64,000 nucleotides of DNA from Ruminococcus sp. (GTDB lineage Bacteria; Bacillota; Clostridia; Oscillospirales; Ruminococcaceae), in the NCBI GenBank assembly GCA_017519415.1, contig JAFWSI010000014.1, forward strand, positions 1-64,000. The letters run 5' to 3'. A program made the translations under genes and the position numbers. The notes below the pieces were generated by a model that saw only the letters and a list, made by a program, of their open reading frames with translations, searched no databases and had not been told where the DNA came from. Position 1 is the stretch's first letter. Every line of letters begins with the position of its first letter. Shown piece after piece: positions 26,154 to 34,903 of the stretch.

Positions 26154-27449
26154 TCACACGAATTTGAAATATGATTCTTCCTCAAATTTTTCCTTATCGC
26201 CGGCAAGCTCATAGTCGTGTATCTGCCTGTCCAGCTGAGAAAAAATGCTCTTTCTTATTTCGGGCGACAGGGTACGCTCAACAAAACCGCTTTCCTTTGC
26301 GATAGCTGTTGCCTCTTCCAGTGATGACGGCAGCTTCTGCAATACCGTGTCTGCGGTATCGCTGTGCATGGCGCTGTCGAATAGCGAACAGTTTCCCGCG
26401 TTTATGCCCTCTATACCTGCGGCAAGTATAAGCTTGAAGGTGATATAGGGATTGCAGCAGGCGTCTGCGGAGCGTATCTCTATACGGGGAGATATACCCA
26501 CCGGCTTCGGGACTCTTATGAGCTGAGAGCGGTTCTCCGATGACCAGTTGACATACTTGGGGGCATAGCCTATGCCGAAGCGTTTGTAGGAATTGGTGGT
26601 ACTGTTGAGAAAAGCAGTTATCTCGCGCATTCTTCCGAGGACTCCGGAAATGAAGCATTTCCCCTCAAAGGGCATAGCGCTTATATCCTGTCCGAAGATA
26701 TTTTCTCCGCCTTTTTTCAGGCTGATGGATATACTGAGAGCGCTTCCGTGCTCGTCCGGAAGAGGCTTTGGCATGAATGAGGCGAAAAGTCCGTTCTGCG
26801 CAGCTATGGACTTAACTACGGTCTTGTAGTGAACCATATTGTCGGCAGCAGTAATAGGCTCACTCTCACGGAATTCTATCTCGTTCTGTGCGGGACCGTG
26901 TTTGTGGCAGGAGCTCTTGGGACTCATGCCCATTTCTTCAAGGGAGAGGCATATCTCACGCCTTGCGTTCTCGCACTTGTCAAGAGGAGCAACGTCAAGA
27001 TAGCCGCCTTTGTCATGAGGGATCTTGGTAGGCTCGCCGCGCTCGTCAAGCTCAAAGAGATAGAACTCGCATTTTGTGCCCATTTCGCAGGAATACCCGT
27101 CCAGACGGAGCTGATTGATGTAGTTTGTGAGCTCTGTACGCATATCGCCAACGTAATCGCTTCCGTCTGTGTTTTTCAGTGAGCAGAAGAAGCGGACAAC
27201 GCGTCCCGACTTAGGCCTCCAGGGGAGGACGGAAAGTGTGGAAATATCGGGCATGAGCAGAAGATCGGGGCAGCCCTCTGCGATACATGAAGCGTCAAAG
27301 GGTATACCGTATTCAAATGCTCTCGGCAGCTCATTGGGCATGATAGCCACATTTTTCAGGCTGCCGAACATATCGCAGAAAGTAAGCCTTATGAATTTTA
27401 CGTCGTTCTCTTCAACGAAGTTCAGTATCTCTTTAGGAGAAAAGCTCAT
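26154..27449 (-). CDS. Glutamine synthetase homologue with eroded active site (probable sensor)
   Basis: A 431-residue type I glutamine synthetase fold, closest in layout to the Bacillus GSI-alpha form: DMFGSLKNVAIMPNEL, KGGYLDVAPLDKCENARREI, NEIEFRES, FMPKPLPDEHGSA, NSYKRFGIGY, NRSQLIRVPKP and RIEIRSADACCNPYITF. Compared with my memory of active enzymes, several metal or catalytic residues are gone. PEPEFF is TKCEFY (K126), HHEV is CHKH (K183), GSGMHxxxS is GSALSISIS (S239), and the flap glutamate of GYEAP is missing (GYAP, 294-297). The two arginines in NRSxxIR remain. Ligand binding without catalysis is therefore plausible. It is translationally linked to the ANTAR gene. The start is ATG 27449 behind CTGGAGGTC; an upstream in-frame extension to 27503 lacks a site. 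Confidence 0.88.
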   Translation of the reverse strand: MSFSPKEILNFVEENDVKFIRLTFCDMFGSLKNVAIMPNELPRAFEYGIPFDASCIAEGCPDLLLMPDISTLSVLPWRPKSGRVVRFFCSLKNTDGSDYVGDMRTELTNYINQLRLDGYSCEMGTKCEFYLFELDERGEPTKIPHDKGGYLDVAPLDKCENARREICLSLEEMGMSPKSSCHKHGPAQNEIEFRESEPITAADNMVHYKTVVKSIAAQNGLFASFMPKPLPDEHGSALSISISLKKGGENIFGQDISAMPFEGKCFISGVLGRMREITAFLNSTTNSYKRFGIGYAPKYVNWSSENRSQLIRVPKPVGISPRIEIRSADACCNPYITFKLILAAGIEGINAGNCSLFDSAMHSDTADTVLQKLPSSLEEATAIAKESGFVERTLSPEIRKSIFSQLDRQIHDYELAGDKEKFEEESYFKFV

Positions 27450-27470
27450 TGAAAGACCTCCAGTTTTATA

Positions 27471-27530
27471 ATTGTAGGGGACGGCGTCCTCGACGTCCCA
27501 CAAGTTGAGAATTGAGAGTTGAGAATTTTT
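27471..27530. repeat. Possible dispersed intergenic hairpin repeat
   Basis: TTGTAGGGGACG...CGTCCC forms a 6-bp stem (27478-27483 with 27494-27499) and is followed by GAGAATTGAGAGTTGAGAAT. A related TTGTAGGAGGCGG...CCGCCT sequence lies at 585-608. The shared opening and hairpin suggest a short dispersed element. It lies in the leader of the glutamine synthetase homologue, so it could also be regulatory. Confidence 0.3.
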
Positions 27531-27617
27531 TCTCGCAGCTTCAATTCTTTCAGAGATTCATATTGCATGGACGGAAATAATCCGCCAGTTGTGGGGAACA
27601 CCGCTTCGGCATTCCTG

Positions 27618-27983
27618 TCATTCTTCAAATGGGAAATAGTGTTCTGATTTGGACTGGAATTCACATAGCTTTATGATCTTATTATCATTATCAAAATCTG
27701 CTATTGTTACTCCGTCAAATCCGTCGATATTTCCCTCATAATCACATTTGAAATACCATTCTGCGACCAATGTTTTGTTATGGGTGATAGTTCGCTTGAC
27801 AGTCCATTCCAGAACTCTTCCGTGTCTGTTCCATTCATCGAACCATTTTAATATCTGAGAAAGACCGTGATACTCCGGACCGTAACACTCAATGTATACG
27901 GTTTTTTCTGAAAATATTTTTTTTAATGCGGAAATATCATTGTTAATCCAAGCATGAAAATATCGTCTTAAAATTTCTTCCAT
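27618..27983 (-). CDS. NTF2-like / SnoaL-like protein
   Basis: A 121-residue protein with an NTF2-like cone fold pattern: an N-terminal helix MEEILRRYFHAWINNDISALKKIF, then strands including VYIECYGPEYHGLSQILKWFDEW, VLEWTVKRTI and LVAEWYFKCDYEG, ending IIKLCEFQSKSEHYFP. Such proteins range from enzymes to ligand carriers, so function cannot be assigned. It starts three bases after the ychF stop on the same strand and is probably co-transcribed. Its AT-rich codon use differs from ychF, suggesting later arrival. Confidence 0.7.
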   Translation of the reverse strand: MEEILRRYFHAWINNDISALKKIFSEKTVYIECYGPEYHGLSQILKWFDEWNRHGRVLEWTVKRTITHNKTLVAEWYFKCDYEGNIDGFDGVTIADFDNDNKIIKLCEFQSKSEHYFPFEE

Positions 27984-27986
27984 TCT

Positions 27987-29081
27987 TTATACATTGAAGC
28001 GGAACAGAACTATATCTCCGTCCTGCATAACGTAGTCCTTGCCCTCAAGGCGTACAAGACCCTTTTCCTTGGCGGCAGCCATGTTTCCGCAGGCCATGAG
28101 GTCATCATAGGAGATTACTTCGGCGCGGATAAAGCCTTTCTCAAAGTCGGTATGAATCTTGCCTGCTGCCTGAGGAGCCTTGGTGCCCTTGGTGATTGTC
28201 CATGCACGGACCTCCTGCTTGCCTGCGGTGAGGTAGGAGATTAGTCCCAGGAGCGCATAGCCCTCCTTGATGATACGGTTGAGACCGGATACCTCAAGAC
28301 CAAGCTCGCTGAGGAACATAGCCTTGTCCTCCTCGCCCATATCCGAGATCTCAGCCTCTATCTGTGCGCAGATAGGCAGCACGGCGGAGTGCTCCTCCTC
28401 TGCCAGCTTGCAGACAGCTTTATAGTTCTCGTTCGTGTCGATATTGTTCGTAAAGTCCTCCTCGCTGAGGTTGGCCGCATAGATAACGGGCTTAGCGGAC
28501 AGCAGGGGAGTTGACTTGATAAGCTCGCGTTCCTCGTCTGTAAAGTCGAAGCCTCTTGCGGACTTGCCGTTTTCAAGGTGAGTTTTGAGCCTTTCAAGGA
28601 ACTCAGCCTCCGCAAGGTACTTCTTATCGCCCTTTGCAGCCTTTTTCGCACGGTCGATACGTCTGTCCACCATTTCTATATCGGAGAAGATGAGCTCCAG
28701 GTTGATAGTCTCAATGTCGCGGAGAGGATTTATGCTGCCGTCAACGTGGATTATGTTGGGATCTTCAAAACAGCGTACAACGTGAACGATAGCGTCCACC
28801 TCGCGAATATCCGCAAGGAACTTGTTTCCAAGGCCCTCGCCCTTGGAGGCACCTTTAACGAGACCTGCGATGTCCACGAATTCGAGAGTTGCGGGAGTGA
28901 ACTTATCGGGCTCATACATTTCTGCCAGCTTATCCAGTCTCTCATCGGGGACCGATACTATGCCGACGTTCTTTTCAATAGTACAGAATGGGTAGTTTGC
29001 GGATTCCGCACCTGCGTTTGTGAGTGCGTTGAAGAGTGTGCTTTTGCCCACGTTGGGCAGACCGACCATGCCAAGCTTCAT
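27987..29081 (-). CDS. ychF: Redox-regulated ATPase/GTPase YchF (OLA1 family)
   Basis: A 364-residue Obg-family nucleotidase. G1 is GLPNVGKSTLFN, the switch region is NYPFCTIEKN, G3 is DIAGLVKGASKGEGLGNKFL, and the altered G4 (NLSEED) is the YchF hallmark that favours ATP. The C-terminal TGS domain ends MQDGDIVLFRFNV. YchF associates with ribosomes and affects stress responses. ATG 29081 follows GAAAGGTAAG; an in-frame reading from 29102 adds seven residues without support. Confidence 0.96.
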   Translation of the reverse strand: MKLGMVGLPNVGKSTLFNALTNAGAESANYPFCTIEKNVGIVSVPDERLDKLAEMYEPDKFTPATLEFVDIAGLVKGASKGEGLGNKFLADIREVDAIVHVVRCFEDPNIIHVDGSINPLRDIETINLELIFSDIEMVDRRIDRAKKAAKGDKKYLAEAEFLERLKTHLENGKSARGFDFTDEERELIKSTPLLSAKPVIYAANLSEEDFTNNIDTNENYKAVCKLAEEEHSAVLPICAQIEAEISDMGEEDKAMFLSELGLEVSGLNRIIKEGYALLGLISYLTAGKQEVRAWTITKGTKAPQAAGKIHTDFEKGFIRAEVISYDDLMACGNMAAAKEKGLVRLEGKDYVMQDGDIVLFRFNV

Positions 29082-29108
29082 ATTTATTCTTACCTTTCTC
29101 ATATGTTT

Positions 29109-29128
29109 CCCCGCCGATTAGGGCGGGG
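29109..29128. other. GC-rich hairpin between the EAL gene and ychF
   Basis: CCCCGCC (29109-29115) pairs with GGCGGGG (29122-29128). No U-run follows on the minus strand. It could partly separate expression of the EAL protein from ychF. Confidence 0.4.
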
Positions 29129-29137
29129 AGTATTGAT

Positions 29138-31876
29138 TCAGTTATTTGCGTACGTGGTACGCTTGTTGTTTACCAGAGAGCTTACGTTGGAGTTCTGTAT
29201 CTGAACGTCTCCCGTAGCTGTTCCGATATCCTTGGGATTTCCCGCATTGACCGTCATATCTACTTCTGAGTCTATGATAGTCACATTTCCGGTGCCAAGG
29301 GCATCGCCGATACCTGTCACCTCGTCGCCTTCGGAGTCTATGGTAATGGAGGCGTTTTTGATCTTGGTATTGATATTGCCCTTGATAGCTCCTATGCAGG
29401 AATGCTTTCCGGAACGCATCTTCATGCTTATTTTTCCCTGCTTTATGTAGATGCTGCCCTCGCCGTCCTCAAGGACGCCTATTCCCACTGCATGGGCGCC
29501 TGTGCAGGACATAATTATATCCGCAGACGAGCTTATGGTGGAAATGCCCTTGCAGCTTCCGATACCTGTTACGTTGATACCGGAAATGGCTATATCGAGG
29601 GAGCAGTTCTCCCCGATCTCGATATTGGCGTCGCCGTTGAAGCTGCCGATAGCAAGACCGTTATGGGAGTACATATATATCTTGATATTTCCCGAGCGCA
29701 GGTCTATATCCGAATCGTCGTCGTTGAAGCCGCCGCCTATACAGAGGGACTCAACGCTGTTTGAGATGATCTCCAGATTGCCGCTGAAATCGACAGTTAT
29801 ATCTCCGTAGCCGTGATCGTAGTCGTTTCCGATACCTATACCCTCAGAGGCATAGCAGTCGATAGTGAGGTTGCCCTTGCCGCCCAGTACGAGCTGAGAA
29901 CCCATAGGCACATAGATACCTGAATAGCTGAGCTTGTTGTTCTTTACCACATTGAGCTCAAGGCGGGCATATTCACCCACTGATATAGTGGGCTTGCTGT
30001 TGCCGCTTATCATATTCACATTCTTGAGGGTGAGCTCACAGCTATGGTTGTCCATTATGGAAATATTCATTTTTACGGGCTTGTCGGGATCGCCGACGAT
30101 AGTGAGTTTGCTCTGGTATATATGTATATCTGTGTATTTTTCCAGCGCCAGCTTTAGCAGATCCAGCTCTGTATCGTTCTGAGCCGCATATATCTTCTTT
30201 ACGCCGCTGGGGCGGGATTCAAGATTGGTCTTTATGATCTCGTCCTTTATATCCGCGGAGATACTGTTGAGGAAGAGGGGCTTGGGCTTTGAGGTGTAAT
30301 AGCCCTGCACCAGATCAACGCCGAGGCGGATCACTGTTTTGAGCTCCTGAACTGTTTCAACTCCCTCTGCCAGCGACTTCAGCTGATTCTCATGGCAGAA
30401 CTCTATTACCGAGGTAACCAGCTGCTGTTTTTTGAGGTCATTGTGTATGTCGCTGATGAGCGAGCGGTCTATCTTGATGTAATCTGGCGAGTAATTCAGC
30501 AGATTTGAGCTGTTGGAATAACCCGTACCGTAGTCGTCGATAGCAAGCATAGAATGAGTGAAGCCACAGCGCTTCTTCAGAGTTTCTATTGACTTTGAAT
30601 CAACGGCGGACTGCTCCACTATCTCTATGACCGTCTTTTCAAGGAGCTCGCCGTAGGTCAGGTAGAGCTCGTTGAAGTCCTCATCGGAGAGCAGATGATT
30701 GGGAAGGCAGTTTATAAAGAGCTTTCTCTTCTCGAATATCTGCTGATTATCGCTGAGGAGCTTAAGGGTATTGAAGAAGGTGAGCTTCTCGATAGCGTAC
30801 AGGTTATTCTGTGCGCCTGCGATCTTCAGTATCTGAGTGGGAGCCATTTTTATATCTCCCACAGTTCTCATAAGAGCTTCATATGCGACGATCTCGCCTT
30901 TCTGAGTCTCAACGATAGGCTGGAGATAGTAGGTGAGGAGATTTTCCTGAACGATACGCGAGAAGGTCTGAGCGTTGCGGTATGAATCCTTTTCACGTAT
31001 GTAGTTCTCCTCTGAGAACCAGTTTATAACAGAGCGCTTGTCCGTTCTTGCTTCAAAGAGGGCGAACTCCGAATAGTTCACCAGCATATTGAAATCCGAG
31101 GCCTCCTCGGGATATGAGGCGCAGCCTATGGAAAGACTTATGCGGCTCTTGTCGGAGATGTCGATTATCTCTCCGAAATCGTCAGTCATTATGCAGTTCT
31201 GCACCGCCTCGCCCATACTGTTAAGAGTGTTGTATATGCTCATCTTGTCGCAGTCGCGGAAAAACGCACATATCTCATAGTTTGACTTTGAGCCGATGAT
31301 GAGCGTATCGCTGCCGAAGCTTTTCAGAGCCTCCGCAACAGAAGTGATACAGCTGTTGGTGTTGTCCACCGTCAGGTATGAGCCCAGCTTGTCAATGCCG
31401 TTGATATAGATAGTTGCAAGGCAGGCGTGCTGAACGTCGGGCAGTATCTTCTTTACCTTCTGTGAGAATGAGGGATAGGACGGAAGCCTTGTGACAGGAT
31501 CGTACTCCACGAAGGACTGCCTGTCACTGATCTCGGTGATCTGGCGCGTGAAGTCCTGAACGAAGCCAAGCCATTCATCGCTGCTTTCATAGATATTCAT
31601 CTTGATAAAGCGCGAGGTATTTCCGTCGGTGAACTTATAGATATGCTTCTGACCCTCAACGGGGCATTTTGAGATTTTCTCAAGGAGGTTGAAGAATTCA
31701 AATTCGTTTGTCTTCTCGCTGGGACAGCCGAGCATACGGCAGGCGGCGGCGTCAAAATAAGCTGCCTTTTCCTTTGCAATGTAGGTGAACGCGCCTATAT
31801 TGCCCACGAACTGCTGAAATACCTGCCAGTCATGGCTGAGAGCGGGAGGATCCTGATTAAGATCAAAAATACTCAT
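29138..31876 (-). CDS. EAL-domain c-di-GMP phosphodiesterase with C-terminal beta-helix domain
   Basis: A 912-residue protein with no signal peptide or membrane helix. Residues ~15-120 look like a PAS-type sensor. Residues ~125-290 are a GGDEF fold whose signature is lost (SKSNYEI region), so no cyclase activity is expected. Residues ~305-550 are an EAL domain with the catalytic set intact: YEALMRT, IEIVEQ, AIDDYGTGYSN, DYIKIDRSLI, AEGVET and VQGYY. Residues ~590-912 are short repeated strands rich in Gly, Ile, Asn and Asp (GIGIGNDYDHG, SLCIGGGFNDDDS, LAIGSFNGD, GIGSCKG, VGIGVLEDGEG, CIGAIKG, TGIGDALGTG), the pattern of a right-handed beta-helix. Such domains are normally extracellular and sugar-binding, so a cytoplasmic copy on a phosphodiesterase is unusual. 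ATG 31876 follows CGGAGTG. It has its own consensus promoter. Confidence 0.9.
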   Translation of the reverse strand: MSIFDLNQDPPALSHDWQVFQQFVGNIGAFTYIAKEKAAYFDAAACRMLGCPSEKTNEFEFFNLLEKISKCPVEGQKHIYKFTDGNTSRFIKMNIYESSDEWLGFVQDFTRQITEISDRQSFVEYDPVTRLPSYPSFSQKVKKILPDVQHACLATIYINGIDKLGSYLTVDNTNSCITSVAEALKSFGSDTLIIGSKSNYEICAFFRDCDKMSIYNTLNSMGEAVQNCIMTDDFGEIIDISDKSRISLSIGCASYPEEASDFNMLVNYSEFALFEARTDKRSVINWFSEENYIREKDSYRNAQTFSRIVQENLLTYYLQPIVETQKGEIVAYEALMRTVGDIKMAPTQILKIAGAQNNLYAIEKLTFFNTLKLLSDNQQIFEKRKLFINCLPNHLLSDEDFNELYLTYGELLEKTVIEIVEQSAVDSKSIETLKKRCGFTHSMLAIDDYGTGYSNSSNLLNYSPDYIKIDRSLISDIHNDLKKQQLVTSVIEFCHENQLKSLAEGVETVQELKTVIRLGVDLVQGYYTSKPKPLFLNSISADIKDEIIKTNLESRPSGVKKIYAAQNDTELDLLKLALEKYTDIHIYQSKLTIVGDPDKPVKMNISIMDNHSCELTLKNVNMISGNSKPTISVGEYARLELNVVKNNKLSYSGIYVPMGSQLVLGGKGNLTIDCYASEGIGIGNDYDHGYGDITVDFSGNLEIISNSVESLCIGGGFNDDDSDIDLRSGNIKIYMYSHNGLAIGSFNGDANIEIGENCSLDIAISGINVTGIGSCKGISTISSSADIIMSCTGAHAVGIGVLEDGEGSIYIKQGKISMKMRSGKHSCIGAIKGNINTKIKNASITIDSEGDEVTGIGDALGTGNVTIIDSEVDMTVNAGNPKDIGTATGDVQIQNSNVSSLVNNKRTTYANN

Positions 31877-31989
31877 GTTCACTCCGAACTGCGCATATGA
31901 TAACAATAAAAAGCATACAGTATCATCATGCGAGCCTGCATTTGAACGGTCTGCAGGTAACCGTGATAACGTACGGTCTATATAAGGAT

Positions 31990-32018
31990 ATTATACTACA
32001 TAACAGGCCGGATGTCAA
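31990..32018 (-). promoter_or_regulatory. Consensus sigma-A promoter for the EAL/beta-helix gene
   Basis: On the minus strand: TTGACA (32013-32018), exactly 17 bases, TATAAT (31990-31995). It abuts the T-run of the rpoD terminator. The leader of about 105 bases has a CCTGCA...TGCAGG hairpin; no c-di-GMP riboswitch motif was recognised. Confidence 0.85.
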
Positions 32019-32046
32019 TAAAAAAGCCGCCATTTTCGGCGGCTTT
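32016..32046 (-). terminator. Terminator of the dgt-dnaG-rpoD operon
   Basis: On the minus strand AAAGCCGCC pairs with GGCGGCTTT (32038-32046 with 32023-32031) and runs into T's, 20 bases after the rpoD stop. Confidence 0.9.
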
Positions 32047-32065
32047 GGAAATACTGATATATGTA

Positions 32066-33145
32066 TCAGTCAAGGAAATCCTTGACCTTTTTGCTTCTGC
32101 TTGGGTGACGGAGCTTTCTGAGCGCCTTTGCTTCGATCTGACGTATACGCTCACGGGTAACGTCAAAGCGCTGTCCGACCTCCTCGAGAGTGCGGGACTT
32201 GCCGTCCTCAAGGCCGAAACGAAGCTTCAGCACCTTTGCCTCACGGTCGGTAAGAGTTGAGAGCACCTCGTTGAGCTGTTCCTTGAGGAGGGTGTGGGAT
32301 GCAGCCTCAGCAGGAGCGGGAGCGTCGTCATCGGGGATAAAGTCTCCGAGATGGCTGTCCTCTTCCTCGCCGATAGGAGTTTCGAGAGATACGGGATCCT
32401 GAGCAACACGCATGATCTCGCGGACCTTGTCCACAGGCATATTCAGCTTCTCGGCGATCTCCTCTGGACTCGGATCGTGGCCGTTTTCGTGGAGGAGCTG
32501 GCTTGATACCTTTTTGACCTTAGTGATAGTCTCCACCATGTGTACGGGTATGCGGATCGTCCTTGCCTGATCGGCGATAGCACGGGTAATAGCCTGACGT
32601 ATCCACCATGTAGCATATGTGGAGAACTTGAAGCCCTTGGTGTAGTCGAATTTCTCAACCGCCTTGATAAGACCGAGATTTCCCTCCTGAATGAGGTCGA
32701 GGAACTGCATGCCCCTGCCCACGTACTTCTTGGCGATAGAAACAACGAGACGGAGATTTGCCTCTGAAAGTCTCTTTTTGGCATAGGGATCGCCCTTGGC
32801 CATTCTCTGGGCGAGCTCGATCTCCTCCTCGGTGGTGAGGAGCGGTACACGGCCGATCTCCTTCAGGTAGATCTTTACGGGGTCGTCGATAGCGATACCC
32901 TCGGTGGACAGAGCCATTTCAAGGTCGTCCGTCATATTTGAATCAAGACCGATCTTGAGATCGGCGTCAAGGTTCATGTCCTCGACGATCTCGATATTGA
33001 GATTTTCGCAGTTATCATAGAAGGTATTGATCTGATCAACGTCGAAATCAAGCTCCTCCAGCGCGTCGGTGATCTCTTTTGTGGTGAGCTTACCGTTGGT
33101 CTTGCCCTGTTCCATAAGGGCGTCGATGGTGTTTTTCTTTTCCAT
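32066..33145 (-). CDS. rpoD: Primary RNA polymerase sigma factor (sigma-A)
   Basis: A 359-residue housekeeping sigma factor. Region 1.2 is [17 protein letters not shown]. Region 2 is [20 protein letters not shown] and [20 protein letters not shown]. Region 3 follows, and region 4 carries [20 protein letters not shown]. The short region 1.1 is usual in Clostridia. The start follows AGGAGGATATAAAAC. It sits 13 bases after dnaG in the classic macromolecular synthesis operon. The many TTGACA-17-TATAAT promoters in the window fit its specificity. Confidence 0.97.
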   Translation of the reverse strand: MEKKNTIDALMEQGKTNGKLTTKEITDALEELDFDVDQINTFYDNCENLNIEIVEDMNLDADLKIGLDSNMTDDLEMALSTEGIAIDDPVKIYLKEIGRVPLLTTEEEIELAQRMAKGDPYAKKRLSEANLRLVVSIAKKYVGRGMQFLDLIQEGNLGLIKAVEKFDYTKGFKFSTYATWWIRQAITRAIADQARTIRIPVHMVETITKVKKVSSQLLHENGHDPSPEEIAEKLNMPVDKVREIMRVAQDPVSLETPIGEEEDSHLGDFIPDDDAPAPAEAASHTLLKEQLNEVLSTLTDREAKVLKLRFGLEDGKSRTLEEVGQRFDVTRERIRQIEAKALRKLRHPSRSKKVKDFLD

Positions 33146-33158
33146 GTTTTATATCCTC

Positions 33159-34895
33159 CTATTTGTTTTTTGAGCGGAAAAGCTCGAGAAGCTCGTTGTT
33201 GCTGAGCTCTCCTTTTCCCGCAGGTCTGTTGCTTTTCAGTACTGCCGCACAGTCTGACACGACCTCGCGTGTGACTGCGACCTCACGTTTTTTAGCTGCT
33301 ATCCCGCTTATCCTTCCCATTTCCTCGGTAGAAAATTCATCTGAGAGGAGAGAAAGGGAAAATTTATCGGAATTTTTCATTCTGGTGAGGAGAGCAGTAT
33401 ATACCTTCTTGTTGAAGGCAGTCACGAAGGTGTCCGGCGGAGCCAGCTTTTCCACGTCCTCATGTTCCTGAGGCCGTTTAAGCAGATAGCTTATTATTGT
33501 TTCCTCAGCGCGGGCCTCCTTTTTGTTGGAAACTGCGTCGGGGTTTATATCATCGCGTATATACGAGGTCTGCGCCTTGATATTGCGCCACTCGTTTTTT
33601 TTGTTGCTGCTGCTGTTCCTTTTCAGCATATCCTCTATATGTGCCTTGAGCACCTGAACGGGTATATCACACTTTTTGGAAGTTCTTGATATATATACCT
33701 CCCGCTCGAGAGGGGATTCTATCCCCGCCAGCACTTTTGAGGTGCGTTTCAGGAGCTCCACGCGGCCTATCTCTGTGGAGAGGTCGAGGCCTTCCTCACA
33801 CTTGTCCAGCATGAAGTCATTGGCGTCGTTGGAGCCGTCAAGCAGCATACGGAAGCGGTCTCTTCCGAATTTTTTTATGTATTCATCGGGATCCTTCGCA
33901 CCCTCCATATGGATTATCTTGGTGCGAAGACCCACATCGGCAAAGTGATTTATAGCCTTCTGAGTGGCCTTCTGTCCTGCGCCGTCGCTGTCGTAGGCGA
34001 CAATTACCTCCTCGGCGTAATGGCTTATGAGCCGAGCCTGATCGGGAGTAATGGCGGTTCCGAGAGTAGCCACCACGTTGTCGAAGCCTGCCTGATTAAC
34101 GGCGATAACGTCCATATAACCCTCGCAGAGAATCAGACGTTTTGCGTTTGAGTTCTTTGCGAAGTTCATGGAGAACAGATTAGAGCCCTTGTCGAAGACC
34201 GGAGTTTTTCCCGTGTTCAGGTATTTCGGCTGGGAACCGTCAAGGACTCGTCCTCCGAAGCCGATGATGTTTCCCCGCAGGTCCACGATAGGGAACATGA
34301 CCCTTTTACGGAACATATCAAAGGTACGGCCGTTTCTGCTGCCTGCAAGCCATGCGTCGGTGATCTCCTCATCGGCGTAGCCCTTTGAGCGCAGAAGCTC
34401 GGTGAGCTCGCTCCAGGAATCGGAGGCATAACCGAGGCCGTACTTTTTTATAGTCTGGGGAGTAAGCTTTCTTTCTGCGAAATACTTCAGTCCTGATTTG
34501 TCGCTGCCCTTGAACAGGTTGGTATAGTAGTAATTGGCGGCGATACGGTTCATTTCGTATATGCGGGTCTTGCGCTTGGCGTAGCCGCTGTCCTTGTTGC
34601 CGTATTCGGGCACCTCCATTCCGGAGCGCTGGGCAAGAAGCTTTACGGCCTCCGAGAAGTCGAGATTTTCAACTTTCATGGTGAAGGTGATGACATCTCC
34701 GCCCGCGCCGCAGCCGAAGCAGTAAAAGCTCTGGGTGTCAGTAAAAACGGTGCATGAAGGCGTTTTTTCGGAGTGGAAGGGACATGAGCAGACGTAATTC
34801 CGCCCGCGCCGTATCAGGTTTACATAGCTGCCCATTACAGTTTCTATGGGATTGGCGTTTCGCAGATTATAGAGAAATTCGTCATTCTGAGGCAT
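33159..34895 (-). CDS. dnaG: DNA primase
   Basis: A 578-residue primase that lays RNA primers at the replication fork. The CHC2 zinc domain shows CSCPFHSEKTPSC and FYCFGCGAGGD. The catalytic core contains YGLGYASDSW, FPIVDLRGNIIGFGGR, and the TOPRIM block LILCEGYMDVIAVNQAGF with VIVAYDSDGAGQKA. The C-terminal ~130 residues should bind DnaB helicase. ATG 34895 follows GTGAGGG, which contains the dgt stop codon; a GTG at 34907 is an alternative start. Confidence 0.96.
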   Translation of the reverse strand: MPQNDEFLYNLRNANPIETVMGSYVNLIRRGRNYVCSCPFHSEKTPSCTVFTDTQSFYCFGCGAGGDVITFTMKVENLDFSEAVKLLAQRSGMEVPEYGNKDSGYAKRKTRIYEMNRIAANYYYTNLFKGSDKSGLKYFAERKLTPQTIKKYGLGYASDSWSELTELLRSKGYADEEITDAWLAGSRNGRTFDMFRKRVMFPIVDLRGNIIGFGGRVLDGSQPKYLNTGKTPVFDKGSNLFSMNFAKNSNAKRLILCEGYMDVIAVNQAGFDNVVATLGTAITPDQARLISHYAEEVIVAYDSDGAGQKATQKAINHFADVGLRTKIIHMEGAKDPDEYIKKFGRDRFRMLLDGSNDANDFMLDKCEEGLDLSTEIGRVELLKRTSKVLAGIESPLEREVYISRTSKKCDIPVQVLKAHIEDMLKRNSSSNKKNEWRNIKAQTSYIRDDINPDAVSNKKEARAEETIISYLLKRPQEHEDVEKLAPPDTFVTAFNKKVYTALLTRMKNSDKFSLSLLSDEFSTEEMGRISGIAAKKREVAVTREVVSDCAAVLKSNRPAGKGELSNNELLELFRSKNK

Positions 34896-34903
34896 TTTAT
34901 CCC

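Noticed and set aside
31877..31983. c-di-GMP riboswitch before the EAL/beta-helix gene
   Set aside because: The leader has a small hairpin but none of the conserved class I or class II aptamer sequence.
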